Below, piece by piece: positions 6,960 through 15,616 of a stretch of 64,000 bases of DNA. The DNA is from JADJPO01 sp963828555 (GTDB lineage: Bacteria; Actinomycetota; Actinomycetes; Actinomycetales; Kineosporiaceae): contig CAWHEL010000005.1 of assembly GCA_963828555.1 (NCBI GenBank), positions 186,001 through 250,000 on the forward strand, read 5' to 3'. Under the pieces are notes generated by a model. That model worked only from the letters and a program-made list of their open reading frames with translations, was not told the DNA's origin and did not search any database. The translations under genes were made by a program, and so were the position numbers. Within the stretch, counting starts at the first letter, position 1, and the number at the start of each line of letters is the position of its first letter.

Positions 6960-8582
6960 TCATCGGGGCGCGCTGAAGGCGCTGACGAAGCGGTCCCGGA
7001 AGGCGCTCATCGGCCAGACCGGTGCCTGGGGGCCGGGTTTGAGCCCGTCCTGCCAGCCCCAGCCGGAGATCTGGTCCAGGACGGCGGGGTCGTGGGCGAC
7101 GATCGTGATCGGTACGTCGGGGACGGCGCCGTCGCCGGCGACGATCGGCATCGGCTGATGGTCCCCGAGCACGACCAGCACCAGATCGTCGCCGCCGTAG
7201 GTCTGCACGTAGGAGATCAGGCTGTCCATCGAGTAGGCGATCGACCGCGCGTACTCCGAACGGACCCGGGCGCTGTCCTTCCACACCTCGGCCCGGCCCG
7301 GCGCTGCCGCCTGGATCGGGCCGAAGACGGTGCCGTCGCCGAGCCGGTCCCAGCCGATCAGCGTCGGGATGGGCGCCCACGGGTGATGGCTGGACACCAG
7401 CGGGATCTCGGCCATGACCGGCCCGCGATCGGCGGTGGCCCGCTCGAGCCGCTGGAAAGCCGCCAAGGTGTACTGGTCCGGCATCGGCGCCCAGGTGAAC
7501 TTCGGGCCGCGGTAGCCGAGCTGGCGGGAGTCGTAGACCCGGTCGAAGTCGTAGAAGGCTCCCTCCGGCCAGTCCCTGGTGACGCCCGGCATGATGCCCA
7601 CGGTGCGCCAGCCGGCGCGCTGGAAGGCGCCGTTCAGGGTGAGCCGCTCGGTGGCGAGGAGCTGTCCGTACCGGCGCGAGGTGTCGGTCCACGCACCGGA
7701 CAGCAGCGTGGCGTGCGCCAGCCAGCTCCCCCCGCCGAGCACCGGCGAGGCCAGGAAGGCGCTGCGGGAGCCGTATCCGGCCGCCTGCAGCCGCCGGCCC
7801 CCGGCGTCGAGCACCGGGCCGACCTGCTGCGCCAGCACCGGATCCTCGATCGCGACCCGCCCGTAGCTCTCGACGAAGGCGACGACGACGTCCTTGCCGC
7901 GCAGGCCGCTCAGCAGCCGGTCCGTCGGCGTGGCACGGACGGCGTCCACGGACAGATCGGCGGCGAACCGGCGTTGACTGCTCCGCTCCAGGCGCACCTG
8001 ACGCGCGTGGTCCCGCACGACGCTGACGGCGGACGCCGCCGCGACCGGTTCCCGCGGCGCGGTGCGCACGTCGAGGGCGAAGCACCCGATCCACACCACC
8101 GAGGCGGCCGCGAGGAGGCGGAACGACGCGCGGCGGTGCCGCAGCACCAGTCGGGACGACCGGCTGACCGAACGGATCAGAAGCATCCCGACCGCGGCGG
8201 CCGCGGTCGTGACGCCGACCACGGCGAGGATCGCCCCGAGCCGCCCGGCCGAGGCGACGACGGACTCCAGGGCGGGCCGGACCAGGCTCCCGTCGTTCAG
8301 CAGGTCCACCGGTCTGGACAGGACCGCCAGGAACCCCATGTCGAGGACCTTGACGAGGGTCAGCAGGGCCAGCCCGATGCCGGCGAGGACGATCGCCGGC
8401 CGGCGCGCCCTTGCCGGCGCCAGCAGCAGGAGGAGGACCGCCACCGGCGCCTCCACGGGGAGGCGCAGGAACGCCGCGGGTCCGAGCTCGCCGATCCTGT
8501 TCGGCGCCAGCAGCACGATCACCACGAGCAGGCAGGCCAGGACGTCGAGCGCCCAGCCCGAGTCGTCCCGTCTGTGCAGCAC
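6960..8582 (-). CDS. sulfatase-fold (LtaS-like) membrane protein
   Basis: This protein of about 540 aa has four to five N-terminal membrane segments, then an extracytoplasmic alkaline-phosphatase/sulfatase-superfamily domain. Visible motifs are KDVVVAFVESYG (metal-binding start of the domain), SGAWTDTSRR with the nucleophile region, SSHHPWAPIP, and the metal site VLGDHQPMP. Such proteins transfer or hydrolyse phospho-alcohol or sulfate groups at the cell surface (lipoteichoic-acid-synthase type). GTG 8582 is preferred because GGAGGGAGGG lies 7 nt upstream; an ATG at 8612 lacks a ribosome site. Its nearness to a CDP-alcohol phosphatidyltransferase would fit modification of a surface phospholipid or glycan, but no substrate can be read. 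Confidence 0.8.
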   Translation of the reverse strand: MLHRRDDSGWALDVLACLLVVIVLLAPNRIGELGPAAFLRLPVEAPVAVLLLLLAPARARRPAIVLAGIGLALLTLVKVLDMGFLAVLSRPVDLLNDGSLVRPALESVVASAGRLGAILAVVGVTTAAAAVGMLLIRSVSRSSRLVLRHRRASFRLLAAASVVWIGCFALDVRTAPREPVAAASAVSVVRDHARQVRLERSSQRRFAADLSVDAVRATPTDRLLSGLRGKDVVVAFVESYGRVAIEDPVLAQQVGPVLDAGGRRLQAAGYGSRSAFLASPVLGGGSWLAHATLLSGAWTDTSRRYGQLLATERLTLNGAFQRAGWRTVGIMPGVTRDWPEGAFYDFDRVYDSRQLGYRGPKFTWAPMPDQYTLAAFQRLERATADRGPVMAEIPLVSSHHPWAPIPTLIGWDRLGDGTVFGPIQAAAPGRAEVWKDSARVRSEYARSIAYSMDSLISYVQTYGGDDLVLVVLGDHQPMPIVAGDGAVPDVPITIVAHDPAVLDQISGWGWQDGLKPGPQAPVWPMSAFRDRFVSAFSAPR

Positions 8583-8626
8583 GTCGGCGCCCTCCCTCCG
8601 GTGGGTCAGCATTCCCGCGGGACTGA

Positions 8627-10111
8627 TCAGACCACCTCGAAATGCTCGCTGTGCTGATTGTGGTCCGGAACGCCCAGGCGCGTCAGAGCACCCCTCGTCT
8701 CCTGCGACATCGCCGCCGGCCCGCAGATGAACACGTGCGGATCGACCAGGGCGAACTCCGTGAGCACCTCCTCCAGCAGCGCCTCGTCGATCCGCCCCGA
8801 GGTGCCCGTCCACAACCGCGAGGGCTGGGAGACGACCTCCACGACGTCGAGGTCGAGCACCTGACCGAGCCGCTCGAGTTCGGCGCGGAACAGCAACTCG
8901 CTCTGGTGCCGGGCAACCATCACCAGGCAGTGCTGGCGGGTGTCCCGGCGGGAGGCATGCGCGCGCAGGATGCTCATCATGGGTGTGATCCCCACGCCGG
9001 CGGCGATCAGCAGCAGGCACGGGGCGCCGATGTGGTCGTCGCTGAACGATCCGTAGGGGCCGTCGACGTAGACCGTTCGCCCCGGTCTGACACCGGTCAG
9101 GCAGGTCGTGAAGTCGCCGGTCCTGCGGACGGTGAACTCCAGCTCCCAGGGGTTGTCCAGGCCCGAGGCGATCGTGAACGGATGCGCCTGCAGCGGGCCG
9201 AAGGGGCTGTCCAGGCGCAGCCATGCCACCTGTCCCGGGCGGTAGGACAGGCATCGCCGGCTGCGCCCGGCAGGTCGTAGCACGACGGTGCTCACCGAGC
9301 GCGTCTCCGCCCGGACCTCCTTCACCACATAGGCATTGCGCAACGAGGCGAGCGGGCGGCGGATCCACCGGTTGATCAGCACCGCCCCCACACAGACCAG
9401 GATCACCAACAGGACGGTGCGTTGAGCCGCGTTGCGCATCAGGTGGTTCAGCCAGAACACGTGCAGGAAGGAGCCGACCAGGGCCGCCATCGCCAGCATG
9501 CAGTGGACCCAGCGCCAGATCTCGTACCGGGTCTTCAGCGTGCGGCGGCGCAGTGACAGGTAGCAGAGCAGGGCTATCGCCACCAGGGCGATCAGCCCGG
9601 CACGGGCCCGAGCGGGCGCGGTCAGGGGATCGAGCAGGGCCAGGCTCGCCGGGCGGTCCGCCACCACCAGCACGACGTGGACGGCGACCAGCAACGCCGT
9701 GATCAGTCCGAGCCAGCGGTGCGAACGCAGCACCTGCTCGATTCCGAAGGCCTCGGTCAGCGAACGCACCCGTGACGGCAGGACCATGGTGGCCACCAGG
9801 GTGGACAGGCCGAGGAGGCCGGTGGTCATGCTGAGCTCGATCACGATGCCGCCGCTGCTCCACGGTCGTAACTGCTCACCGGCCTCAGCGGCCACAGCCA
9901 GGGGGACGAGGACCAGCGCGACGAAGGTCGCCCCCCAGAGCAGCCGCAGCAGTCTGACTCTCAGCCGGTGCGCTCGCAGCTCCAGCGGGGGCTGCTGCCT
10001 GGTCCGGCGGACGACCAGACGCCGCTGCACGGGGGTCCCGGCCGGCGGTGTGGCTGCCGGGGAGGGCAGCTGCCGCGGCATCGCCGACAGGTGGGGCATG
10101 GGGTCTCGCAT
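8627..10111 (-). CDS. ferric reductase-like flavocytochrome (FAD/NAD(P)H)
   Basis: This protein of 494 aa joins a six-helix ferric-reductase-like membrane domain to a ferredoxin-reductase module. Haem-ligand histidines fit SHRWLGLI, VAVHVVLVV, WVHCMLA and SFLHVFWLNH. The FAD motif is HPFTIASG, and the nucleotide-binding segments are DGPYGSF, GVGITPMMS and FICGPAAMS near the C-terminus. It would carry electrons from cytosolic NAD(P)H across the membrane to an external acceptor such as Fe(III), a partner protein or oxygen. The ATG at 10111 follows GGGAGA. It lies in the same minus-strand operon as DUF4142, secreted-protein, sulfatase-fold and YcnI genes, suggesting a cell-envelope redox or metal role. 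Confidence 0.85.
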   Translation of the reverse strand: MRDPMPHLSAMPRQLPSPAATPPAGTPVQRRLVVRRTRQQPPLELRAHRLRVRLLRLLWGATFVALVLVPLAVAAEAGEQLRPWSSGGIVIELSMTTGLLGLSTLVATMVLPSRVRSLTEAFGIEQVLRSHRWLGLITALLVAVHVVLVVADRPASLALLDPLTAPARARAGLIALVAIALLCYLSLRRRTLKTRYEIWRWVHCMLAMAALVGSFLHVFWLNHLMRNAAQRTVLLVILVCVGAVLINRWIRRPLASLRNAYVVKEVRAETRSVSTVVLRPAGRSRRCLSYRPGQVAWLRLDSPFGPLQAHPFTIASGLDNPWELEFTVRRTGDFTTCLTGVRPGRTVYVDGPYGSFSDDHIGAPCLLLIAAGVGITPMMSILRAHASRRDTRQHCLVMVARHQSELLFRAELERLGQVLDLDVVEVVSQPSRLWTGTSGRIDEALLEEVLTEFALVDPHVFICGPAAMSQETRGALTRLGVPDHNQHSEHFEVV

Positions 10112-10164
10112 GTCCTGGCGTCTCCCTGAGCGTCGCGCGCCGATCGGTGGGCCGTCCTCGCCGG

Positions 10165-11064
10165 TCAGCGAACGACGATCCGCACCACATCGAACGCGGG
10201 GATCTGGTTGGCGCGCTGCATCATCGGCGTCCGGTGGGAGCCGTCGCCGGCCCACACGGCGCACTGGGCGAGCCCTCGGGGCAGGCCGGTGACCCTGACC
10301 GTCACCGTGTCCGGCGTGCGGCCGCCCGCGCCGTCCTCGGTCGCCGCGAAGAACGCGGGTACCGGTGCGGGATCCGGAGCCGTACGCCGGCTGCCGAGCA
10401 TGCGGCAGGCGGTGTGGAAGTGCCCTCTCACCAGGCCGTCGGCCGTCAGGAACGAGCTCTCCTTGTAGTAGCCGCCCTTGCCGGCCGCGAGGAAGCGATC
10501 GCGCACGAGGTTGCGGGTGCTGACCCGCAGGTCGAAGGGGCGGTTGGCGCGCACGGCCTGGGGAGCGGAGGCGATGATCAACGAGGGGTTGTCGTCGGCC
10601 CCGGCGACCTCGCCGAACTCGGTGCCGACGCATCGGCCGCCGTTCTGGAAGCCGTCGTGCGCCGGCAGCTCACTTCCTTCGCAACTGTCTCCGAGGAAGT
10701 CCGCGGCCGGTGCGGTGGCACCGTCGGCGGGCTGCTGGCCGACCGGCGACTCGGTCGACGTGGGGTTCACGACCGAGGACGACGGCACGGGGGACGCCGC
10801 CCCGGTCCCCGTGCCGGGTTCCGGCTCCGCACTGCTCGTCGGGCTCGGAGACGTCTCGGCGCTGGGGCCGGCGGTGGCATCACCTGCGCTCGGCGACACC
10901 TGGCCGCCCTGCGAGACCCGGGCGCTGGGATCGCCGTCCGCCGCATCGGAGGCCAGCGGCTGGAGCAGGACGGTGGCGCCGACGCTCACGAGGCCGGCCA
11001 CCAGCCAGACGCCACGGCGGTCACGGGTGGTGCCAGGGCGCTGAGGGTGCGTGTACTGGTTCAT
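10165..11064 (-). CDS. secreted or membrane-anchored protein of unknown function
   Basis: This 299-aa protein has an N-terminal signal or anchor (GVWLVAGLVSVGATVLLQPLASDA). A Ser/Pro/Thr/Glu-rich low-complexity stalk covers about residues 45-115. The compact C-terminal domain has three cysteines (GDSCEGSE, GGRCVGTE, HTACRML) and an exposed HFHTACR motif. I do not recognise the family beyond similarity in style to actinobacterial envelope proteins that accompany ferric-reductase-like genes. It lies between DUF4142 (16 nt upstream) and the flavocytochrome (53 nt downstream), so it is probably an extracytoplasmic partner of that system. Confidence 0.65.
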   Translation of the reverse strand: MNQYTHPQRPGTTRDRRGVWLVAGLVSVGATVLLQPLASDAADGDPSARVSQGGQVSPSAGDATAGPSAETSPSPTSSAEPEPGTGTGAASPVPSSSVVNPTSTESPVGQQPADGATAPAADFLGDSCEGSELPAHDGFQNGGRCVGTEFGEVAGADDNPSLIIASAPQAVRANRPFDLRVSTRNLVRDRFLAAGKGGYYKESSFLTADGLVRGHFHTACRMLGSRRTAPDPAPVPAFFAATEDGAGGRTPDTVTVRVTGLPRGLAQCAVWAGDGSHRTPMMQRANQIPAFDVVRIVVR

Positions 11065-11080
11065 CGAGAGGCCTTTCGGA

Positions 11081-12067
11081 TCAGGGCCGGACAGCGGGGT
11101 TGTCCCGCAGGCGGCGGCTGGGGTGGACGGTTACCGGCGAGGAGGGGAGTGCAGCGGGAAGGGCCGACAGGCGTTCGTGCGGTGCAGCTCGTGGGGATCG
11201 GCGGTAGGCCCTGCGCGCCGACCGGGACCGGCGACGGGCCAGGTATCGCAGGATCCGTTGCAGCAGGAGGAGGCCCGCGACGACGGCGATGATCCCGGGG
11301 TAGGAGGTGGAGACCTGCACGAGCGTGGCGGCGGCGCCGGACACGTTTGTGCGCACGGACTCGCTGACGGCGGTGGGCGTCGGTACCGGAGCGGGCGGCA
11401 GGTTGGCGTACTCGACCAGGCCGGTGCTCTCCAGCAGGTTCAGATGGGTCAGGACGAAGCCGTTCGCGCTGGTGGCGAACAGACGGACGGTGGTGTTGCG
11501 GGTCGCCGCGCGCACCGTGGCGATGACCGGGAAGACCTTCCCGTGCGCGGCGCGCAGTCGATCGATGAAGACCCGGTCGAACTGCTCACCCGAGGCCTCG
11601 CGCATCTCCTCGAGCCAATGCTCCTGGTCTGCGTTCGGCTGGTCCGGCAGCGTGACCCCCAACTGCTTGGCGGTCTGGACCACCAGCGTGTCCAGCTCGC
11701 GGTGCTGGGAGCTGATCATCGTTCCGATCTCCCGGACCCGCGGGCTCACCCCCTTGCGGGCGGCCAGGCTGCCGGCGGGCATCTCCCAGAGGCCGGCCAG
11801 CCGGACCTTCACCAGGAGGTCGCGGTCGGAGTCCGTCAGCGGCTCCCCCGCCGGCACGTCGGTCGACGGGCCGGCGGCTACTGCGGAGTGGCCCGCCTTC
11901 CCCGTGTCGTGCGCGGAGGCAGCCCGCGCAGGGTTCGGATCGACCAGCACCAGGCAGCCGATCGTCAGAACCACGACCAGCGCCCGGACCACGACAACCA
12001 CGACACCGGCCATCGAGAGCGGGCCCGCATCGGCGGTGACCCCGGCTCTCGCTCGACTCTGGCGCAT
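11081..12067 (-). CDS. DUF4142 exported protein with C-terminal membrane anchor
   Basis: The protein has 328 aa. A hydrophobic export signal (VVVVVVRALVVVLTIGCLVLV) precedes a DUF4142 ferritin-like helical domain: LTDSDRDLLVKVRLAGLWEMPAG, then ISSQHRELDTLVVQTA, then FDRVFIDRLRAAHGKVFPV. A transmembrane helix (YPGIIAVVAGLLLLQ) and an Arg-rich cytoplasmic tail follow. DUF4142 proteins are exported four-helix proteins of unknown role. The ATG at 12067 is the first gene of a five-gene minus-strand operon and sits behind a 589-bp gene-free leader. An internal ATG at 12013 would give a shorter signal peptide. Confidence 0.8.
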   Translation of the reverse strand: MRQSRARAGVTADAGPLSMAGVVVVVVRALVVVLTIGCLVLVDPNPARAASAHDTGKAGHSAVAAGPSTDVPAGEPLTDSDRDLLVKVRLAGLWEMPAGSLAARKGVSPRVREIGTMISSQHRELDTLVVQTAKQLGVTLPDQPNADQEHWLEEMREASGEQFDRVFIDRLRAAHGKVFPVIATVRAATRNTTVRLFATSANGFVLTHLNLLESTGLVEYANLPPAPVPTPTAVSESVRTNVSGAAATLVQVSTSYPGIIAVVAGLLLLQRILRYLARRRSRSARRAYRRSPRAAPHERLSALPAALPSSPVTVHPSRRLRDNPAVRP

Positions 12068-12656
12068 GACTGAAGAACGTAGGGATGCCTTTGCTCAGAA
12101 AGCAATCAAATCCCGCTGGCAGATTGGCATTTAGGCATTCCTTAACTTCCTGACACAAGTCCCCATATCGCCCGGCCGAATGCGTGAGCTGTTTCTGGAC
12201 GGAATCCGGACCGACGACGTGGTCGGCGGTCCGCCCAGGCTGCTCGAGAGTTGTACACCCGCCCCGAAGCCCCTGGTGGAGTCAGAGCGTAACCATCGGG
12301 CCCGAGCCACGTACTTACCGGTACAGCCGGGTGGTCGAGTGCGTGAACATCTTGCAGCAGTGCAGAAAGGATCACTACTCGAGCATATCCGAACTGGAGA
12401 AGCGGGCGACGGGCGTGGCCTTCCACGGAGTGCCACGCCCGTCGCCCAGTCCGACTCCCGTCGGATCCAGCGATGCCGGCGCCTTCAGGACGACGGGACT
12501 CACGCCGACCCGCAGATGAACTCGGACATCAACCTGGAATGAGATGGACACAGCCGGCCATCTGGCAAGAGAATGCGTCAGAAGCTCCGACAAATTCGTG
12601 TGCTTGATGTTCTATTAACATTCTGGTGCGCTTTCATTTCCGCCCCCGGCAGAGGG
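12068..12656. other. 589-bp gene-free region between DUF4142 and L,D-transpeptidase genes
   Basis: No convincing reading frame is present. The stretch is visibly less GC-rich than its surroundings, with AT-rich patches near 12070-12150 and 12560-12640. Contents are the leader and promoter of the DUF4142 operon (minus strand), the tail of the L,D-transpeptidase transcript, and the long perfect hairpin listed separately. I looked for riboswitch cores (c-di-AMP, cobalamin, SAM) and saw none I could defend. Confidence 0.5.
12404..12447. terminator. perfect 16-bp inverted repeat (hairpin)
   Basis: GGGCGACGGGCGTGGC (12404-12419) is exactly complementary to 12432-12447, with a 12-nt loop. No T-run follows on either strand. 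It lies 210 bp downstream of the L,D-transpeptidase stop and 337 bp upstream of the DUF4142 start. It may end transcripts from the transpeptidase side or act as a structured leader element or protein-binding site. Confidence 0.6.
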
Positions 12657-13406
12657 TCAGCGGTAGACGTACAGTCGTTCACCGAGGGACAGCTGCGACC
12701 ACAGCCGGTTCATGGCCGGGATCGTCACCCGCACGCATCCGTGACTAGCCGCGTACGTGGGTACTGAGGTGTACCCGTGCAGGGCGTAGCCCCGGTAGAA
12801 GTAGTTGGGCCGCCAGAGCATGCCGAGCGGGCTGCGGTGCCAGCCGTCGATGCGCCGGGTGATCGAGAACGCGCCGGTGACCGTCGGGGTGGCCGGCTTG
12901 CCCGGCGAGGCGTCGAGAATGCGCGTGACCACACCGGCCTGGGTCACATACACCACACGCAGAGCCAGGTTCACCTCGACCGCAGCCGCGTTGCTGCGGT
13001 AGCGCGGGGTGGGCACCACCGGCCGGGCGAGCCGGTTCCAGGTGATCGGGCCGACCGTGCCGTCGACGCCGATCCGCTGCACCTTCTGGAACGCGATCAC
13101 CCCGTGCAGGGTGCTGTCGCCGAAGAGGCCGTCGACGCCGCCCACGTCGTAGTGCAGGGCGGCGAGCCGTCGCTGCAGGTAGACGACGTGGGTGCCGCGC
13201 GCCCCCTGACGCAGAGTCGGCCGAGCGGTGGTGGCGGTCGCCGTCGTGACGTCGACCGCGTCGCGAGCGCCTGCGGCCATCGCCGACGCCGGCGGTGACA
13301 CCACCGAGATGGCCATGGCGAGAACGAGGATCGCCAAGCCTCCCAGGACACGCCGGATCCGGTGCCGCTCAGGGATGGGGAGGCCGTCGGAACACATGCT
13401 GCTCAT
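12657..13406 (-). CDS. L,D-transpeptidase (YkuD) with peptidoglycan-binding domain
   Basis: This 249-aa exported protein has an N-terminal signal (LGGLAILVLAMAISVVSPPASA) and a PG_binding_1 domain at about residues 64-125 (LRQGARGTHVVYLQRRLAAL ... DGLFGDSTLHGVIAFQ). A YkuD catalytic domain follows with the signature HGYTSVPTYAASHGCVRV, giving catalytic Cys224. It would form or process 3-3 peptidoglycan cross-links outside the membrane. It is a single transcription unit on the minus strand; the 190 bp upstream hold no gene. The domain order is the common one for actinobacterial and cyanobacterial YkuD proteins of this size. Confidence 0.9.
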   Translation of the reverse strand: MSSMCSDGLPIPERHRIRRVLGGLAILVLAMAISVVSPPASAMAAGARDAVDVTTATATTARPTLRQGARGTHVVYLQRRLAALHYDVGGVDGLFGDSTLHGVIAFQKVQRIGVDGTVGPITWNRLARPVVPTPRYRSNAAAVEVNLALRVVYVTQAGVVTRILDASPGKPATPTVTGAFSITRRIDGWHRSPLGMLWRPNYFYRGYALHGYTSVPTYAASHGCVRVTIPAMNRLWSQLSLGERLYVYR

Positions 13407-13596
13407 CGCCCCGGTTGACGCAGGTGTCTACTCCTCCACCGTAGGCCCGGCGCCGAGCCTGCTCCCAGAGCCCGATGTCCCGAGGGCCTACCCAGAGGAC
13501 GAGGCCACGACGTCGCTACCGTCCGACCGGAGGGGTAGGACGGGGCGTCGTGCCCAAGGCCGGGACGGGTGCGGGTCAGTGCTTCGGGCCAACGTC

Positions 13597-13983
13597 TCAG
13601 AGCGGTGCGAACACGTCGATCGGGTTGCCGTCGGGGTCGCGGAGGACGGCGTACCGCTGCCCCCAGAACGCGTCCCAGGGCGCCAGCTCGCCGTGCGCAC
13701 CGGCGGCGGTCAGCTCGGCGTACGCCGCATCGACGCCGGCCGGGGACTCGGCCTGGAACGCCAGTGCCACCCGGTGCCCGCCGGTGGGTGGCTCCCAGGA
13801 CGGGTTCATCGACCTCGCGGTCTCCTCGAGGTCCCAGGCCAGCAGCAGGCCACCCAGCGGCACCTCGACGTGCCGCTCGGCGTCGGCCTCGGCCGGGATG
13901 TCGAGACCGAGCAGCCGGTAGAAGGCCAGCGAGGCGGCCATGTCGGCGACGACAAGCTCGATGACCGCGGGAGTGAGCTTCAT
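13597..13983 (-). CDS. VOC-family (glyoxalase/bleomycin-resistance-like) protein
   Basis: The protein has 128 aa with the beta-alpha-beta-beta-beta repeat pattern of the VOC fold: MKLTPAVIELVVADMAASLAFYRLLGL opens repeat 1, and RYAVLRDPDGNPIDVF closes repeat 2. Substrate and metal dependence cannot be predicted. It lies directly downstream of an AraC-type regulator on the same strand (23-nt gap), an arrangement common for small inducible VOC genes. Confidence 0.8.
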   Translation of the reverse strand: MKLTPAVIELVVADMAASLAFYRLLGLDIPAEADAERHVEVPLGGLLLAWDLEETARSMNPSWEPPTGGHRVALAFQAESPAGVDAAYAELTAAGAHGELAPWDAFWGQRYAVLRDPDGNPIDVFAPL

Positions 13984-14006
13984 GACCTCGACGGTAGGGC
14001 CGGGTG

Positions 14007-14693
14007 TCACGTGCCGTCTTGCACGGATCGGACGCGTTCGGCGCGCAGCACGGTCGGGGTGACACCGGCGAGCGCCCGCAGGTCGCGGGTCAGGTGCGCC
14101 TGGTCCGCATACCCGGCGCACGCGGCTGCCGCAGCCCACGAACCTCGCCAGTCGCTCGCGGCCACCGCACGCTGCATCCGCAGCACCCTGGCGAGGTGCT
14201 GAGGTCCGTACCCGAACGCGGCGCGGGTCCGCCGCTGCACCTGCCGCGGGCTCCACCCGAGCAGCCCGGCCGCTCCGGCGACGTCCTGCCCCGCGTCCAG
14301 CAGCGCGAGCAACCGGTCACCGAACGGGTCGACCTCGGCTCGGGCCGCCCATTTCCCCAGGGCCGGTGCCGCACGGCCGGCAACGCGCTCGGTGAACGCC
14401 CTCGCCCGACGATCACCCCACAGGTCCGCGAGCCAGGCGGTACGTCCGGTCAGCCGGTCGGCCGGGATCCCCAGCAGCGCCGGACCCCGCCCACCGTGCA
14501 AACGAACCCCGACAACCGGCCCGCGAGCACCGGTGAGCACCCGGGCGGTCGGATCCGGCCCGGCGACCAGCAGGCGGTCGCCGTCCCAGACCAGGTCGAG
14601 GCAGCCGTCGGGCAGGATCCGCTGATCGCCCGTGCCACCGGACGAGGTCCACACCTCGACGCCCCGGGCGACGCGGCGCTCGGCGTACCCCAT
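14007..14693 (-). CDS. AraC-family transcriptional regulator
   Basis: This 228-aa regulator has a DUF6597-like N-terminal half (ILPDGCLDLVWDGDRLLVAGPD) and a C-terminal AraC HTH pair: VAGAAGLLGWSPRQVQRRTRAAFGYGP and AAAAACAGYADQAHLTRDLRALAGVTP. It probably controls itself and the VOC gene 23 nt downstream. The inducer is unknown. Confidence 0.85.
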   Translation of the reverse strand: MGYAERRVARGVEVWTSSGGTGDQRILPDGCLDLVWDGDRLLVAGPDPTARVLTGARGPVVGVRLHGGRGPALLGIPADRLTGRTAWLADLWGDRRARAFTERVAGRAAPALGKWAARAEVDPFGDRLLALLDAGQDVAGAAGLLGWSPRQVQRRTRAAFGYGPQHLARVLRMQRAVAASDWRGSWAAAAACAGYADQAHLTRDLRALAGVTPTVLRAERVRSVQDGT

Positions 14694-14820
14694 GCCGTCA
14701 ACCTAGATGACACCTCCGACGGCCACTCGAAACGGCATCTGCCTGCAGGATGGACCTGGGATGCTGCGATCCGGTGCAACCAGGCCCACGCCGAAGGACC
14801 TGTCATGACTCGCCATCCGG

Positions 14821-15156
14821 GTGGAGGTCGACCGTGAGCAGCCCTTCCGCGACGAACTCCTGCGCCGCCTCCGCTTCGACAACCCGTCCACGGCAGCGCT
14901 CGACGACCTGCGGATCCGGTTCACCAGCTCGAGACAGGGCGAGGTCCTCATCGTCGCGCCCGAGAACGACCTCGCCGCAGCCGTGCGGAGCCTGGGCGAG
15001 GACTCCCGCGACGCGCTGTGGCCGGACGCGACCGTCGACGCCGCCGGCTTCAACCTCCTACTCGTCCACCTCGAGGAGATCCTCGCGACCCGACGGGTCA
15101 CCGCCCCGCTGATCGTCACGCGCACAGGACTGACCTGGCCCGACGCGGACGAGTAG
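14821..15156 (+). CDS. small hypothetical protein
   Basis: This 111-aa soluble acidic protein has no recognised domain. The GTG at 14821 is assumed; the ribosome site is weak, and an ATG at 14804 is out of frame. The middle part (LIVAPENDLAAAVRSLGEDSRDALWPDATVDAAGFNLL) has good actinobacterial codon use, which supports a real gene. It is convergent with the truncated NYN/OST-HTH remnant 11 nt downstream. Confidence 0.5.
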   Translation: MEVDREQPFRDELLRRLRFDNPSTAALDDLRIRFTSSRQGEVLIVAPENDLAAAVRSLGEDSRDALWPDATVDAAGFNLLLVHLEEILATRRVTAPLIVTRTGLTWPDADE

Positions 15157-15167
15157 CCGCCCCAGGG

Positions 15168-15593
15168 TCACTTCGTGCTCGACCCTGAGCCCGTCTTGGT
15201 CGGCTGATTCTTGGCCACAGCCTTCGTGGACGAGACCTTCTTGGCCGGAGCCTTCTTGACCTGCGCCTGCTTGGTCCCCTTCTTGGTCACCACCTTCTGA
15301 GCGGATGCCTTCTGAGCCGCCTTCTGAGCCACTCGGACCGCAGACACGCTGTGGGCTGTCGCCTTGGCGGCCTTCTTCACCGGACCTACGAATGCCCCGC
15401 GGCGCCACAGCAGGACGGTCTGCCCGTCACGACGGATGTCGAACAGCGCCATCGCCTCGACCAGGCCACTCAGCTTGCGGTAGCCGTAGCTGCGCGCGTC
15501 GAGCGAGGCCTGGTTGCCGATCTGGGAACCGACGCCGACAGGTTCGCCCACCCCTCGTCACCGCCAGCCGCGTCCCGGCAGAGCTGATGATCC
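15168..15593 (-). pseudogene. C-terminal remnant of a NYN/OST-HTH (LOTUS) domain protein, frameshifted
   Basis: In one frame 15168-15540 encodes VGSQIGNQASLDARSYGYRKLS...ALFDIRRDGQTVLLWRR, which matches the second half of an OST-HTH (LOTUS) domain as found at the end of actinobacterial NYN-domain (LabA/PIN-like) proteins. A Lys/Ala-rich tail follows. Immediately upstream the matching first half, GDEGWANLSA, is in another frame, so one base is missing near 15540. Upstream of about 15593 the homology stops, close to the end of the neighbouring SnoaL gene at 15617, and the whole NYN nuclease domain is missing. The remnant is therefore non-functional as an RNA-binding or RNase protein, unless a short frame starting at GTG 15551 is used. 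Confidence 0.65.
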
Positions 15594-15616
15594 GCACGAC
15601 CCGGCCTTCGGTCGCG

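Noticed and set aside
6318..8657. Very long plus-strand frame (about 780 codons)
   Set aside because: It is the complement of the YcnI and sulfatase-fold genes, rich in Arg/Gly/His and without domains.
8582..9863. Extension of the sulfatase-fold protein to about 967 residues
   Set aside because: The extra part is antisense-like and overlaps the flavocytochrome gene in another frame; GTG 8582 has a strong ribosome site.
12068..12656. Possible riboswitch in the DUF4142 leader
   Set aside because: I could not match a c-di-AMP, cobalamin or other known core; only a long hairpin is defensible.
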